A DNA stretch of 64,000 nucleotides, from NCBI GenBank assembly GCA_017311185.1, contig JAESUZ010001506.1:248001-312000 (forward strand). The letters run 5' to 3'. The DNA comes from Proteles cristata cristata (Eukaryota; Chordata; Mammalia; Carnivora; Hyaenidae). Both the position numbers and the translations under genes were made by a program. Numbering within the stretch: the stretch's first letter is position 1; each line of letters starts with the position of its first letter. Under the pieces are notes generated by a model. It did no database searches. It had not been told where the DNA came from and saw nothing but the letters and a program-made list of their open reading frames with translations. Shown here piece after piece: positions 45,640-56,644 of the stretch.

Positions 45640-46080
45640 TCTGCCGAACTAGGCTGGACTCAGCTAAGCTCGCTCATGAGTCAGCATATGAGTCAGCTGG
45701 GGGCTGGCTGGTCTTGGATGGCCTTGGCCATGCGTCTAGAGCTTGGCTGGGATTGACTTTGAGGTGACAACCATCAAGCTAGCCTGGGCTTGTTTACACT
45801 GTGGCAGCACGGTTACAAGAACATGAATATAAGCAAGTCAGGCCCCTGGAAGCCTAGGCTCATACATGGTATTCCATCACTTCTACTGCAGTATAACTCA
45901 TGAGGGCAGCCAGACTCAAGGAGGTAGGGAAACAAACTCCTACCTCTTAATTGGCAGAGCCAAAAAGTCACATTTCCCAGGCTGCCTCACATTGATGAGT
46001 AATGTCATTTTTCTGGTAGAACAGACTAGCACAGGCAAAGAACCTACTGCATGCACACAGATTCCCATACTCAAGTTCAA
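45640..46080. mobile_element. possible ancient mammalian repeat, family not named
   Basis: 'ctggactcagctaagctcgc', 'ggcagccagactcaaggagg' and 'ctcctacctcttaattggca' with 'aaaagtcacatttcccaggc' resemble an old mammalian repeat seen elsewhere in placental genomes. Not nameable by eye. Confidence 0.4.
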
Positions 46081-46097
46081 TCTGACTACCTACTGTT

Positions 46098-46352
46098 TAA
46101 TGCCAGTAATTCTTTTTTTTTTTTTAATGTTTTATTTATTTCTAGGGGGGAGAGAGAGAGAGAGAGCATGAGCAGGGGAGGGTCAGAGAGACAGGGAGTC
46201 ACAGACTGAAACAGGCTCCAGGATCTGAGCTGGCAGTCAACACAGAGCCCAACGCGGGGCTCGAACCCACGAACCGCGAGATCATGACCTAAGCAAAAGT
46301 CGGACGCTTAACTGACTAAGCCACCCAGGCGCCCCTAATGCCAGTAATTCTT
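46098..46352 (-). mobile_element. felid tRNA-Lys SINE, reverse, perfect 17-bp TSD
   Basis: Near-consensus SINE 46115-46335: T13 tail, GA-rich tract, B-box region 'gcggggctcgaacccacgaa' and head 'gccacccaggcgcccc'. The exact 17-bp TSD TAATGCCAGTAATTCTT lies at 46098-46114 and 46336-46352. Among the SINEs here it looks youngest. Confidence 0.97.
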
Positions 46353-46609
46353 AATTTTCCTTTAATTTAGGTTGGCAACTTTGTTTGCCCTTTTAATTGG
46401 GAACCCACTCATAATACCTTTCCTTAATGGAGTTTCCTTTGATTTTTTAAGTCATCATATTAAACTGTTTGGGGTCTAATAACTAGGAAGAAGGAAGGTA
46501 TCCAGAGCTCTACTAGATAGGTAGCACTAAAGTCCTTCCCAAGTCCAAAGCCACTAAAAGAACTCTGCAGAGCCACATATCACCCAAACCCCAGGCCTTT
46601 AGACCCACC
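46353..46609. other. unassigned non-coding DNA
   Basis: Nothing recognised. Confidence 0.4.
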
Positions 46610-46815
46610 ACGAACCTGGCCCAAGTCTGCCTCCTGCTACTGGCCCATGGGTACCGTCCTCGTGGTCCCTGCTTCCGATGCCTCCCTCAACCCACCATGA
46701 GATGTGTACGCTCCTTACTGTTTTGCATGCTGTTCCTGCTGCCTGAAATAAATGTCCTAACCCCTCTTCTGCACTTGGTGCACTCCTGTTAATCCTTTAC
46801 CACCCACCCAGATTA
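46610..46815 (+). mobile_element. probable LINE L2 fragment
   Basis: 'aacctggcccaagtctgcct' and 'catgctgttcctgctgcctg' with 'ctttaccacccacccagat' resemble the L2 3' half, forward. Confidence 0.5.
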
Positions 46816-46824
46816 TGTCTCATG

Positions 46825-46915
46825 TTCATGTATGCTATCATTCAACAAATACGTACTGGCCTGCCAGGCCCAGGATGCATACGGGAATTGCAAACAGACT
46901 CAGCCCCCCCTCCTC
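46825..46915 (-). mobile_element. probable LINE L2 3' tip, reverse
   Basis: 'attcaacaaatacgtactgg' and 'gccaggcccaggatgcatac' look like the reverse L2 3' end. Confidence 0.45.
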
Positions 46916-47021
46916 ACGCAACGTATGGTCACTCTGCTATGAAGCCACCCAACTTCTAAGTTCCTGCCTCTGCTCTGTTCACACAGGTGTGTGTGTACTT
47001 GTGTATACACACATGTGAAAT

Positions 47022-47023
<2 letters not shown>

Positions 47024-47062
<39 letters not shown>
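47024..47062. repeat. (CA)n microsatellite
   Basis: About 19 CA units, preceded by a short GT/TA-rich patch at 46986-47015 that could pair with it. Confidence 0.97.
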
Positions 47063-47064
<2 letters not shown>

Positions 47065-47104
47065 TTAACCCCACGGACTGCACTGGACTCTTGATGATTT
47101 GTTG

Positions 47105-47245
47105 GTGAATTTTTCTCTTCCACAAGGGGGTGAGCTCTTTACAGTCAGGGATCACACCTCATTATTTCATCATTATGATCAGATCACCCAATACTTTCCT
47201 TAACTGAAATTCAAATAAGCATTTGTTGAATAGACAAACGAACGC
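47105..47245 (+). mobile_element. LINE L2 3' tip
   Basis: 'gggggtgagctctttacagt', 'cagggatcacacctcattat' and 'gcatttgttgaatagacaaa' are the L2 3' end, forward. Confidence 0.65.
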
Positions 47246-47534
47246 ATGTTAGAAGGAAAAGGTGCCCTTAGAGGACGTTTCATTCCATCCTTTCATTTTG
47301 CAAATGAGAAAACTAAAACCCTAGCATATCACACTACGTGCCGAGACTATACTGCTTTCACATGGGGACCAACGTGATCCCCCAACTTCAGCATCAAAAG
47401 GGGAACTGTTTTATATTTTAAACACAATGTATGGTTTTCAGGAAGTTTATTTCCCATCCTAGAAAAATTTTAGGTGGGCAAAACACAATGTATCAAAAGT
47501 TATTTAAAAACAAAGAAAAAAGTGATTAAGAAAT
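47246..47534. other. unassigned DNA with possible reverse MIR scrap
   Basis: 47285-47375 ('ttttgcaaatgagaaaacta') may be a reverse MIR remnant. The rest is unrecognised. Confidence 0.35.
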
Positions 47535-47700
47535 TGGGTTTTCAAGCCAGACAGATTTGGAATAAAATTCTAGCACTGTCTGACCTCAGGTAAGCTTTTT
47601 AATCACTCAGTCTCACTTTCCTTGCTATGGAATAGAGCTGCCCATCAGTACCTGTCCGGGACATGTCGAGAAGATTTTAGGATTTTAAAAGCACAGGACT
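47535..47700 (+). mobile_element. MIR SINE
   Basis: 'aagccagacagatttggaat', 'tctagcactgtctgacctca' and 'atcactcagtctcactttcc' follow forward MIR. Confidence 0.7.
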
Positions 47701-47734
47701 TAATCCTCATAAAACATGCAATATGTGAGAGCTA

Positions 47735-47975
47735 TTTTTTTTTAAAGAGAGAAGGAAAGGGCATGCATTAGTGGGGAAGGGGCAGAGAGCGAGAGTGAGA
47801 GCGAGAGAGTGAGAGTGAGAGCAAGAGAGTGAGAGAGAGCACGAGAGCACCCCAAGGAGGCTCCACGCTATCAGCACACAGCCAGACACAGAGCTTGATC
47901 CCACCAATCGTGAGATCATGACCTGAGCAGAAATCAAGAGTCAAATGCTTAACCCACAGAGCCACCCAGGCACTT
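47735..47975 (-). mobile_element. felid tRNA-Lys SINE, reverse, with expanded GA tract
   Basis: T9 tail, then an expanded GAGAGC/GAGAGT tract (47785-47845), body 'gctccacgctatcagcacac' and degraded head 'gccacccaggcactt'. Short TSD-like 'agctatt' on both sides. Confidence 0.88.
47785..47845. repeat. (GAGAGY)n tract
   Basis: Alternating GAGAGC, GAGTGA and GAGAGT units in the normally CT-rich part of the reverse SINE. Confidence 0.9.
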
Positions 47976-47989
47976 CTGAAAGCTATTAT

Positions 47990-49239
47990 ATATTTTATTA
48001 TTATTTTGCAATTAACTTAAGCTCGATGTTTAGAGGTTCAAGCGTAACCATAATTCTATTCAAGGGGTCTCCACAATGGCTGATATCTTATGTTGGCTAC
48101 AGCAAACTTCTCTAAAGTTACAGAAATCTTGGGTGCCTTTTCACAGAAATTTCAGCTGCAGTAATGCTTTTTGCCACAAGATTTACCTACAGGAATTAAA
48201 GCATCAGCAGCATCCTGAGCACAAGAGAATGAACACATTCCAGCATATGATGGCGAGTCCAATACCACAACGAGAGTGATTCAGATGCTGTTACTAGACT
48301 AGTAGAACCTACTTTTAATGGCCATAAGATGTTCATTTCCTGAGGATTGGTTAGGATACTGAACAATCCTTTTTTCCATGCATAAAAATGGAAATGTAAA
48401 GGTTAGAACACTATGGTTTTAAACAGTATTTTATGGCATCTGAAAGCAACCCTTTTATCTTTTACATCTTCACTTTTTATTGTCTGGGCTTTTATGAGCT
48501 GTGTGCTTGAACTAGACCCAAATCCTGGGTGCTACACTCACAATCATATGGTACATCTGTTTCTCTGACTGAGGAGGTAGGGGGATTCTGCCTATCGAAA
48601 TCTTCCTCCCACCACGAAGTCAACATGCTCACATTCAGTGAAAGAAAAGGAGAATATTGCATCTACGCTCTCTCTGAAAGAAGGCAGTTTGTCCACATTC
48701 CATGGGGGCATAGGACAGGGCACAGCCAGAGTCACCAGGAGGACCCTTGACATCATATTTGTTATCTAGGGCTTCCAATACAGGCACAGATCTTCCTGAG
48801 GATTCTTCAGTGCTGGTGAACACAGAGCCATGGCATTACCAAAGATGAAAGATGTCTCCACAACATCTGTGTGTGGACCCTCAACCTGGTTGGCGCTCTC
48901 TCTCTCTGGAAAAAGAGGAAGTGCTCTATCATCATTTCAAAAATCAAGCAAACAGCTTTTAGCTGTTTTCCAAATATAGGATGGATTTTTTTAAATAAAA
49001 ACTAATCAGTTCGATTAGTAGAAAGTCAGAAGAGCAAGAGCTACAGTGTGTAGAAGTCCTCCTCTTCTCCAGGGAACTAAAGAAACTTTATCTGGCAGAT
49101 GCGGCTTTCTCTTCTGAAAGGAATATGTACTCATAAAACTTTGGTACCAAAACTAACTGGATGCCATCAACTGTGTCTTGAGCCTGCGCATTTCACGAGG
49201 GCACAAGAATTCACCTAAACCAGACCAGAACGGCTGGGT
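47990..49239. other. unassigned non-coding DNA
   Basis: A 1.25-kb repeat-poor stretch with no recognised gene. Frames are below 75 codons. Confidence 0.4.
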
Positions 49240-49470
49240 GAAATGTGAGAAACAAGAAGGTGGGCAAGGCAAATGGAACCATTGAGAACAGGGTGATTGG
49301 CCTATAGGGCAAATCAAAAGATGTGGATGGAAATTATACTGGAAAGGGATGCTGGGGTGACACGAGGAAAGGTTTTGAATATCAAGCTTCAAAAAAAGGT
49401 CTAGATTTAACACTCTGCACAATAGGAGGCCATTGAAGTTTCTGAGCAGATCCATTTCTGGGTTCACAGA
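49240..49470 (-). mobile_element. LINE L2 fragment, reverse
   Basis: 'gatttaacactctgcacaat' with 'aggaggccattgaagtttct' and the preceding GA-rich text resemble the more 5' part of L2 in reverse ('ggaagccattggag' motif). The 104-codon minus frame here is L2-derived at best. Confidence 0.5.
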
Positions 49471-51099
49471 GTGGCTAGGCTGCTGCTGACCCTTCCAACC
49501 CCAGCGAGGCCCCTCGCACTCACGCGGTTAATGAGAAAAAACCCTGCCTTGGTTTCAAATACTGTTCCTGAATTGGCCAAGCACGTTGCCCAGTGCACAC
49601 CTGTTGGATAGATTCTCCTGTCATCAAGCCTATCAGATGCCATGCTGCTGCTGGTCTCTGCTTGCTGCTACACAGAGGCTGATATCCTGCAGAGATGGTT
49701 TATCCTTACTCCTTCCGGTCAGGAGTTTATAGGAGTACCTTGGATTGGGGGTGGGGGTGAGATGCTTCTTTATTGATAAATGTTGACCATTTGTTTATGG
49801 CTTTGCTCCCCAGCTGTCCCTTTTGTACGTAGGAATTTGGAGAGATTTAAAAAGATGCATCCACTGCTATGTTCCCAGAACCTAGAACTGGGTTCAGTTT
49901 TTTTGGTGGAAATCAAGGACCTGGGTGAACTCCATACTTGGTTTGACCTGGAGCAGCACAGGGTGATGAGAAAATACAGGACGACAAAGCAGTGTCTTTT
50001 AAAAACTAAACTGAAAGGAGGAGGAGCTCAGTCCGATAGACAGTCATGAGAAGGGGAGCCCCAAGGCAGAACAGAGGTGTCTGTGGGAGCCCTGGACTTC
50101 CCCAAAAGGCGCACGCCAGGAGCTGCCATATGGTTTAGTCCAGTCAGGAGCTCGCCAAGGGTGATGAATGGCAGGGTTGTCTCGTTTTGGGCTAATGTCT
50201 CCTCAGAACATCCCCAGCTTTCCAGGTAGGAGTTCAGACTCAGCTCTGAGGACTACTTCATAGGGAAGAGGCCAATGCGTGAAGACAAAGGATACAAGAA
50301 CAGACACGAACAAATGGAAGTTGAGAAGGACCAGCTTTACTACTTGGGAAATGAATATCACAGGATGCAAACGGCTGAGTGGGGAGGCCTGACGTGGGAT
50401 GGAGCTCCAGTACGAGAACATCTGGAGGTGGTTCCTTACCCATCTTGGAAGGAAGTGTATACCCCCTTCAGGGAGATGGAGATCTGTCTTAGTTTGTGAG
50501 ATATATGCTGAGGACCCTCATTCCTCCTCTGGAGTCCCAAACTCTGAAGTGAAGCATGGATGCCTCAAACTCTCCTTACTGCCTGTGATGAAAGCCTTTC
50601 TGGACATGAAATGAGTCCCTCTCTTTCCTTGTTCCTGTAGCAAAATCCAGAGAAATTTTCAAAACCTGACGATAGGAGAGAAACTCTTAAGCACCATGCA
50701 GATTGTGTGAGAGACTCTCCCATTCGTAACCTTGACCCGTGACACAGAAAGGCAGCCTCATGGAGGTAAAATAGTGCAAACCAAACCAGAACTCCAGCCT
50801 CCCAGCAGGTCACATGCACACACACGTAGTACAGATGTGGAACCCACCGTACCTGAACATGTGGCCTAAAATGGGGTGGGGGAGACACACTGGAGGCAGA
50901 GCAGCAGTGGGTCAGTGGACTTCAGCCACAGCCTTACCCGAGACACCCTCCAGGCTGTAGCCAGAACCGGTCCTGGCAAAATCATTACATTAACAAAGGA
51001 CCATTGGTTGTTCTTCATTCTACCCCCTCAAGGCCTCTCCCACTCTCCCCTCTTTCCCATTGCCAAGGAGCTCACTGACTTTATGCCTTGAGGGGATAT
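49471..51099. other. unassigned non-coding DNA
   Basis: A 1.6-kb repeat-poor stretch. Frames overlap on both strands at 50203-50888 without recognisable domains. A G-rich patch 'gattgggggtgggggtgag' lies at about 49744. Confidence 0.4.
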
Positions 51100-51206
51100 C
51101 AGAGCACAGACTTTCAGAACAGGGACTTTGGGCATGTTTCCTAACTTTTCTGAGTCTAAGCTTCCTCATCTATAAAAGGGGGAGGAAACTTAGCTTATCA
51201 TTTCTT
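51100..51206 (+). mobile_element. MIR SINE fragment
   Basis: 'ggcatgtttcctaacttttc', 'tgagtctaagcttcctcatc' and 'tataaaagggggaggaaact' are forward MIR core. It is truncated by the SINE that follows. Confidence 0.75.
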
Positions 51207-51421
51207 TTTTTACTGTTTATTTAATTTTGAGAAAGAGAGCACATAAGCGAGGGAGAGGCAGAGAGAGAGGGAGACACAGAATCTGAAGCAGGCTCCACGC
51301 TCTGAGCTGTTAGCTCAGAGCCCAATACGGGCCTCAAACTCACAAACTGTGAGACTTAAGACCTGAGCTGAAGTCACTCAAATGACTGAGCTACCCAGGT
51401 GCCCCATAGCTTATCGTTTCT
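51192..51421 (-). mobile_element. felid tRNA-Lys SINE, reverse, with TSD
   Basis: SINE body 51206-51406. The TSD TAGCTTATCATTTCT at about 51191-51205 and TAGCTTATCGTTTCT at 51407-51421 matches at 14 of 15 positions. Head 'gctacccaggtgcccc'. Confidence 0.93.
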
Positions 51422-51676
51422 ACAAACACAAACAAGATCCATCCATACACAGGGAGACTATGCAACCCTGCTGATGCAAGATACTTCTAGGTTTCCTGTC
51501 GCCCTGGTGCCCCCACCAGTTAGTACCATCTTTCACTCTCAAAGCATCCCAGCTCGAATGATAAATTCTTTGGTCACCTTCTATATAAAGCACCTAACAC
51601 AAAACCTGGCCAAGAATAGGCAGGCAGGCCTCCCTCAACCTAAATGTGCTTTCAGAGAACTTGAGTCACATTGAGG
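51422..51676. other. unassigned non-coding DNA between two SINEs
   Basis: Possible MIR continuation at its start; otherwise unrecognised. Confidence 0.35.
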
Positions 51677-51677
51677 T

Positions 51678-51888
51678 ATAAATTTTTTTTAAGTTTATTT
51701 ATTTTTGAGACAGTGAGCGGGGGAGGGGCAGAGAGAGAGAAGACACAGAATCTGAAGCAGGCTCCAGGCTCTGAGCTGTCAGCACAGAGCCCAACACGGC
51801 TGGGGCGGGACTCAACCTCATAGACTATGAGATCATGACCTGAGCTGAAGCCAGATGCTTAACTGACTGAGCCACCCAGGTGCCCCGA
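51678..51888 (-). mobile_element. felid tRNA-Lys SINE, reverse
   Basis: Tail 'ttttttaagtttatttattt', body 'ggctccaggctctgagctgt' and head 'gccacccaggtgcccc'. A 7-bp insertion 'ctggggc' lies in the B-box region. Flanks 'gaggtataaat' and 'gacatataaat' are a likely TSD. Confidence 0.92.
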
Positions 51889-53279
51889 CATATAAATGTT
51901 TGACAATATTTAAATATTACCCCTGACAGAAATCTTAAATTATAAACTTCTCTTGTGGCAGAATCTCAGTTACCACTTTATGGGCTGGGAAGATCCTGGA
52001 AAAGGAAGGGGGCTGGGGGCCATTGTGCCTCCCACGCATCCGACTGACCCTCAGTGGCCATTCTGAGCTTTGGGACTATTCTCAAGCCTTACCTGTCACC
52101 CCCAAGCCCACCACCCAAACATACCCCACATAGGTGGCTCAACAGCATCAGAGGTAAAGGTCTGAGCCTAAAGGTTACGTCTCCCGGGCAAGGGCTTTCT
52201 CCTCCAGGTGGTTCAAAGGCTTCTCCTTCAGCAGGGACTGCAAATACTCCTCACACCTTTGGAGCAGAAGAAGGGCACAACGCACCACAACCTGGGGTCC
52301 CTCAGGAAGCAGGTATCTGGCCCCAGAGACGAGGGATTAGGAGAGGTGGGTGAGGCTGGAAGAACACAGAGCCTTACAAAGCAGACAGATTTTTAAATAT
52401 TAAAAATGGACTCCATGGCTATTCAGTTCAATCATTAAACAAACATATGAAAACTGGTTATGTGCCAGGCACAGGGTAGTCCCCAGCCGGTCAGCAAGAT
52501 GGCCAGCATCATAAGCACAAGGCGGACAGAAGGGGCAGGTGGCACACGTGGGGACCGGAGAGAAATGCTTTGACCGGTAGCCGATGCTGTGGCCAATTTT
52601 AAGCTAATCCACTTAACACTCCGCATTTCCCATTAAAGAGGTATGTATTTGTTGAGATAATATAGTCTCATTATTAAAAAAAATTGGCCAGTTACATACA
52701 CTAAGAGAAGTGAAAGGCTAATTTCAAGCCTGCCAGGCAAATACAGCCTCTTTAAGTTTTAGTGTTTTTCTGACCAACATTTTCTGCTAAGCTACCTTTC
52801 CTCCTCTCTTTTGTTTAAATCTTGTTCCTTTTTGTGTCCCCATGGAAGGTACAATTTTAAACATTTCCTTCTTCTGATCACAAAGGAATATAGATTTATT
52901 ATAAGAACGATGAAAAATACCCTAAATCCAAAGGATTGAAGAAAATCAACCACAACTTGCTAACCATGTACAGACAACTACTGGTGAGGCTTCTGAAGTG
53001 AATTCAACCAGCTTAAAACTACAAACACACCATTATGCTAATTAGGGGAACCAAGGAAATAATGTCCTTCATGTTTTGGTTTTTTATTTAACCGCTTAAC
53101 AGATTATTTTAAAGCTACTGCTGATGAAATTTCTTCTATAAACATGATTTCTAAGGTCTATATAGCAAACCATCAATGGATACAAAATTATTATTTCATC
53201 CCTTGGGTGGACACTGAGGTTTTGTGTGTGTCTTTCCTTTAGTTTGCAATTTGTGATCTGCTCACTAATAATTCTTTGC
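51889..53279. other. unassigned DNA with a probable L2 scrap
   Basis: 52425-52500 ('aacaaacatatgaaaactgg', 'gtgccaggcacagggtag') looks like reverse L2. The rest is unrecognised. Confidence 0.4.
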
Positions 53280-53345
53280 CCGATGTCTATCATGTGCTAG
53301 AAAGTGTTCTAAGTTCTGGTGATACTAGAAACACGATGTACAAAT
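53280..53345 (-). mobile_element. probable LINE L2 3' tip, reverse
   Basis: 'gtctatcatgtgctagaaag' and 'tctggtgatactagaaacac' resemble the reverse L2 3' end. Confidence 0.5.
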
Positions 53346-53667
53346 GTCTCTGTTTAAATAGGTTTTTGTATGAATATCTTGGATTATTTCCTCAGAGTAC
53401 AACCCTAGAAGCAGAAACATTGGACTGAAGAATCATACAGATTTAATGGTTGCCTCCCACAAGAGCAGTATAATAGTGCTCTTTCCTCTCACAAATAGTG
53501 ACTTTCTAACACCTTAGAGTCTGGGAGAAGGGCAATCATTTGCAGGAAGCTGGAAAGTGAAGCTCTAGGAGGCATGCACTACTTAAAATCCAGCAGGAAT
53601 GAAGGAAAATTTCCTTATTAATCATAAAGGAATAAAATGGAAGATGTGGCCAAGCACCCAAAACCAG
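53346..53667. other. unassigned non-coding DNA
   Basis: 53380-53480 may be very old LINE-derived sequence; not named. Confidence 0.35.
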
Positions 53668-53847
53668 AGCCAGACTGTTTTAATCCTGTCTCTACCAGTC
53701 ACTGGTGAGTGGCTCTGGGAAGGTATTCATCCGTTCTATGCCTCAGGTTCCTCATCTTTAAAATGGAAATAATCATCACACACATACAGCAAAGGGCTAT
53801 CATGGTGATTGTGTGAGTTAAACAACAAGAAAGCACTTAGAACCACT
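53668..53847 (+). mobile_element. MIR SINE
   Basis: 'taatcctgtctctaccagtc', 'atgcctcaggttcctcatct', 'taaaatggaaataatcatca' and 'agcacttagaacc' follow forward MIR. Confidence 0.8.
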
Positions 53848-55014
53848 TGTGCGATTTTTTTTTTACATAAAATCTAATCTATATGACTTCCTATGGCACA
53901 AATATGAAGTAGAGTAAATCTACTTTCCAGTTCCCAAAGATTTGCACTTGTTGATACAGAAAAATCATGAAAGAATATCAAAACTGAGGTGTGAAACCTA
54001 TCGGAGCTGCAGATTTTATCTCCCTCCCATCACTTTCTCTGCACCCAGACCATTACATAGGTCCCAAGGCAACATCAAGCCCTTCTGGGTCCCCTGACCA
54101 CAGAATAGTGTCTATCTCCTCAATCTGTCCACAGACACCAGGAACCACAGACTCAGCAGGAGAAATACCTGCCTGGGCACTCATGCTGAAGAAACGCTCT
54201 GAACTGAATTGTCTAAAGCTCTCAGGGCCGTTGGCTCACAGGAAAGTACCGGGATCTGGAGAGACCTGGCATTTTGAGTTATGCGACAAATTACCCAAAG
54301 AAGGCAGATTTCGACAGGAGCTATAGCCGACTGTGAATTCTGACATCCGGCCATCGGTGATTAATGACATCAGGGAAAACAAGCCAGCAGGCACCCATGT
54401 TAAGAGAGAAAGCTATTTTAAACATTCCCCCATTCTAATTAAATATTTCTTCTTATAACACTTGCAACCTAAAAATAGGTTTGCTCTGCCCATTGGGGGC
54501 CACTTCACGTTGACAGCAGAAGTTTAATTAGATTGTCTCAAGCAGGAATGTCATTCTCGAAGGGTTTGGATACTGGAGTTAACGCGAGGACTGAAGGCTC
54601 AGTTGCGAGTGTATGTGGTGCCTGCTGAAGTGGAAGACAGTATTTTCTACAAAATCTTGCCGTTTGAGGAAGGGGACAGAACGGCACGTTTACACATGGT
54701 GTAATCCAGCAGTGGGTGATCATGGATATGCTGAATGCTTTACCACTGAAAGTGTTCCCCATGCTGGGCTCCAGCTCAACACAGAAGCGCCAAGAACATA
54801 CTTGGCATAAACACCTGCTAGAGTGGAATACACCTCTCCCCACGGCAGCATTTTGACTGAATTAATGCCAATTTAGTCAACCCAGTGGCAGGTCATTTGT
54901 TCAACTCCTGGTCACTTAGAAACCTAGCCTGTTGATATATTTAAGCAACAACACAGCAATGAGGAACACAGTGAATGTCTCTAACATTTTGCTACTCAAA
55001 ACACTCCAATATCC
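53848..55014. other. unassigned non-coding DNA
   Basis: 1.2 kb without recognised repeats. 54538-54843 is open on the minus strand (101 codons) and partly open in two plus frames (see findings). No protein family is recognised, so it is not called a gene. Confidence 0.4.
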
Positions 55015-55132
55015 TTGGTGTCTATTCAGTCAGCCATTCATTCAACCAGTTCTTATCAAGCACACAAGTGGTGACTAAGTCAGACAGAGTCCCTGTCCTA
55101 ATGGTGTTGGGAATTGAGGCAATACCAAATCA
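55015..55132 (-). mobile_element. LINE L2 3' end, reverse
   Basis: 'cattcattcaaccagttctt', 'atcaagcacacaagtggtga' and 'agtccctgtcctaatggtgt' are the reverse L2 3' end. Confidence 0.65.
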
Positions 55133-55212
55133 ATCTCAATCGCTAGAAGTAGAGCCATTGGACATTTGGATAACATAACTATGCTGCGTCAGCAACAGTC
55201 AGCAATACACTG

Positions 55213-55637
55213 ACCCTTATTCTTTTTTTCTTTTTCTTTCTTTTTAATGTTTATTTACTTTTCAAGAGATAGAGAGAATCAGAGCATGGGTGGGGGGGAG
55301 GGGCAGAGAGAGAGGGAGACACAGAATCGAAAGCAGGCTCCAGGCTCTACACTATGAGCACAGAGCCTGATGCAGGGCTGGAACCCACAAACTATGAGAT
55401 CATGACCTGAGATGAAGTCAGATGTTTAACTGACTGAGCCACCCAGACTCCTTTTTTTCCCCCCTTTAAGTGGGCTCCATGCCCAGAGCAGAGCTCAGTG
55501 TAAGGCTTGAACTCACGACCCTGAAATCAAGACCTGAGCTGTGATCAAGAGTCAGACACTTAAAAAAAAAAAAAAAAAAAAGAGTCAGATGCTTAAGTGA
55601 CTGAGCCACCCAGGCGCTGTTACCCCTATTCTTTTTT
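55213..55637 (-). mobile_element. composite of two tRNA-Lys SINEs, reverse, one outer TSD
   Basis: SINE A (about 55236-55452) is of the common cat type. SINE B (about 55453-55621) is a different subtype ('gtgggctccatgcccagagc', 'gaactcacgaccctgaaatc'). One TSD brackets both: ACCCTTATTCTTTTTT at 55213-55228 and ACCCCTATTCTTTTTT at 55622-55637, matching at 15 of 16 positions. Either A inserted into the tail of B, or the two moved as a dimer. B is split by a 20-A run. Confidence 0.88.
55562..55581. repeat. A20 run flanked by a direct repeat
   Basis: Twenty A's sit between two copies of an AGAGTCAGAYRCTTA-like 15-mer (55548-55562 and 55581-55595) inside a SINE where the consensus has only one copy. 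Confidence 0.9.
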
Positions 55638-55639
55638 AT

Positions 55640-55868
55640 TCTTCACAATTTGACGGGCAGAACGTGGTACCTCAGGGTTGTTTTGTGTCAGTAGGTGGGG
55701 CAGTTATTACTAAAAAGATTGAATTTCTTTTCCAAATGAGTGTTGGCTGGCTGAACTTTGTGAGGCATCTGCTTATGTCCTTCACTCATTTTTTAATTAA
55801 CATCCTTATATATACAACTCTACATATTCTCTTCCCATTTTTCAATTGTCTTTCTGTCAATGATTAGA
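55640..55868 (-). mobile_element. ancient L1 fragment, reverse (left part)
   Basis: 'atgtccttcactcatttttt' and 'aattaacatcctt' resemble the ORF2 region of an old L1 in reverse. It continues after the inserted plus-strand L1. Confidence 0.5.
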
Positions 55869-56640
55869 TCATTTTACACATTAAGGAAATGAAACTTATT
55901 TAATATCACTCATCATCAAGGAAATGCAAATCAAAACCACAATGAGCTATCACTTCACACCTGTCAGATGGGCTATTATCTAAAAGATAAACACTGGTGA
56001 GGATGTGGAGAAAAGGGAACCCTTATATACTATTGTTGGGAATGTAAACTAGTGCAGCCACTGTGGGAGGCAGTACAGAGGTTTAGAACTACAATATGAT
56101 CCATCAATACCACTTCTGGGTATATATCCAAAGCAAACAAATTCATTATCTTGAAGACATCTGTACTCTCACATTCATTGAAGCATTATTCCTAATAGTT
56201 AGTGCATGGAAATAAGCGACGTGTTCACCAGTAGATGAATAGATCAAGCAAATGTGGTACATATATACAGTGGAATATTATTCAGCCTTAAAAAAAGACT
56301 CAGTCATTTGTGACAACATGGATGAACATGAAAGACATTACACTAGTGAAACAAGCCAGAGAAGGACAAATATGACATGTGAAATTTCACTGCTATGTTC
56401 ATTTAGAAAAAGGTCCAACTCAGAAAGAGTAGAAAAGTGGGTACCAGGGGCTGGCTGGTGGGAGAAATGAGAAACTGGTAAAAGGATATAAACTTTTGGT
56501 TATGAGGTGAACAAGATCTGAAGATCTAATGTATAACAGGATGGTCATACTGTATTATATAGTTAATATACGCTATGAAAGAAGAATTTAAATGTTCTCA
56601 CCAAAAAAAGAAAGAAAGAAAAAAGTTTTAAATAAATGAA
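55869..56640 (+). mobile_element. L1MA-like 3' end (ORF2 C-terminus and 3'UTR)
   Basis: 'gaaatgcaaatcaaaaccac', 'aatgagctatcacttcacac', 'actggtgaggatgtggagaa', 'ttgttgggaatgtaaactag' and 'ggaatattattcagccttaa' are sequential ORF2 3' segments. A residual frame at 56252-56470 reads MWYIYTVEYYSALK. The 3'UTR follows to an A-rich tail at about 56604-56635. It sits within an oppositely oriented older L1. Confidence 0.85.
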
Positions 56641-56644
56641 CGCT

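Noticed and set aside
47024..47062. GT patch plus CA tract as a functional hairpin
   Set aside because: Imperfect and fully explained by microsatellite evolution.
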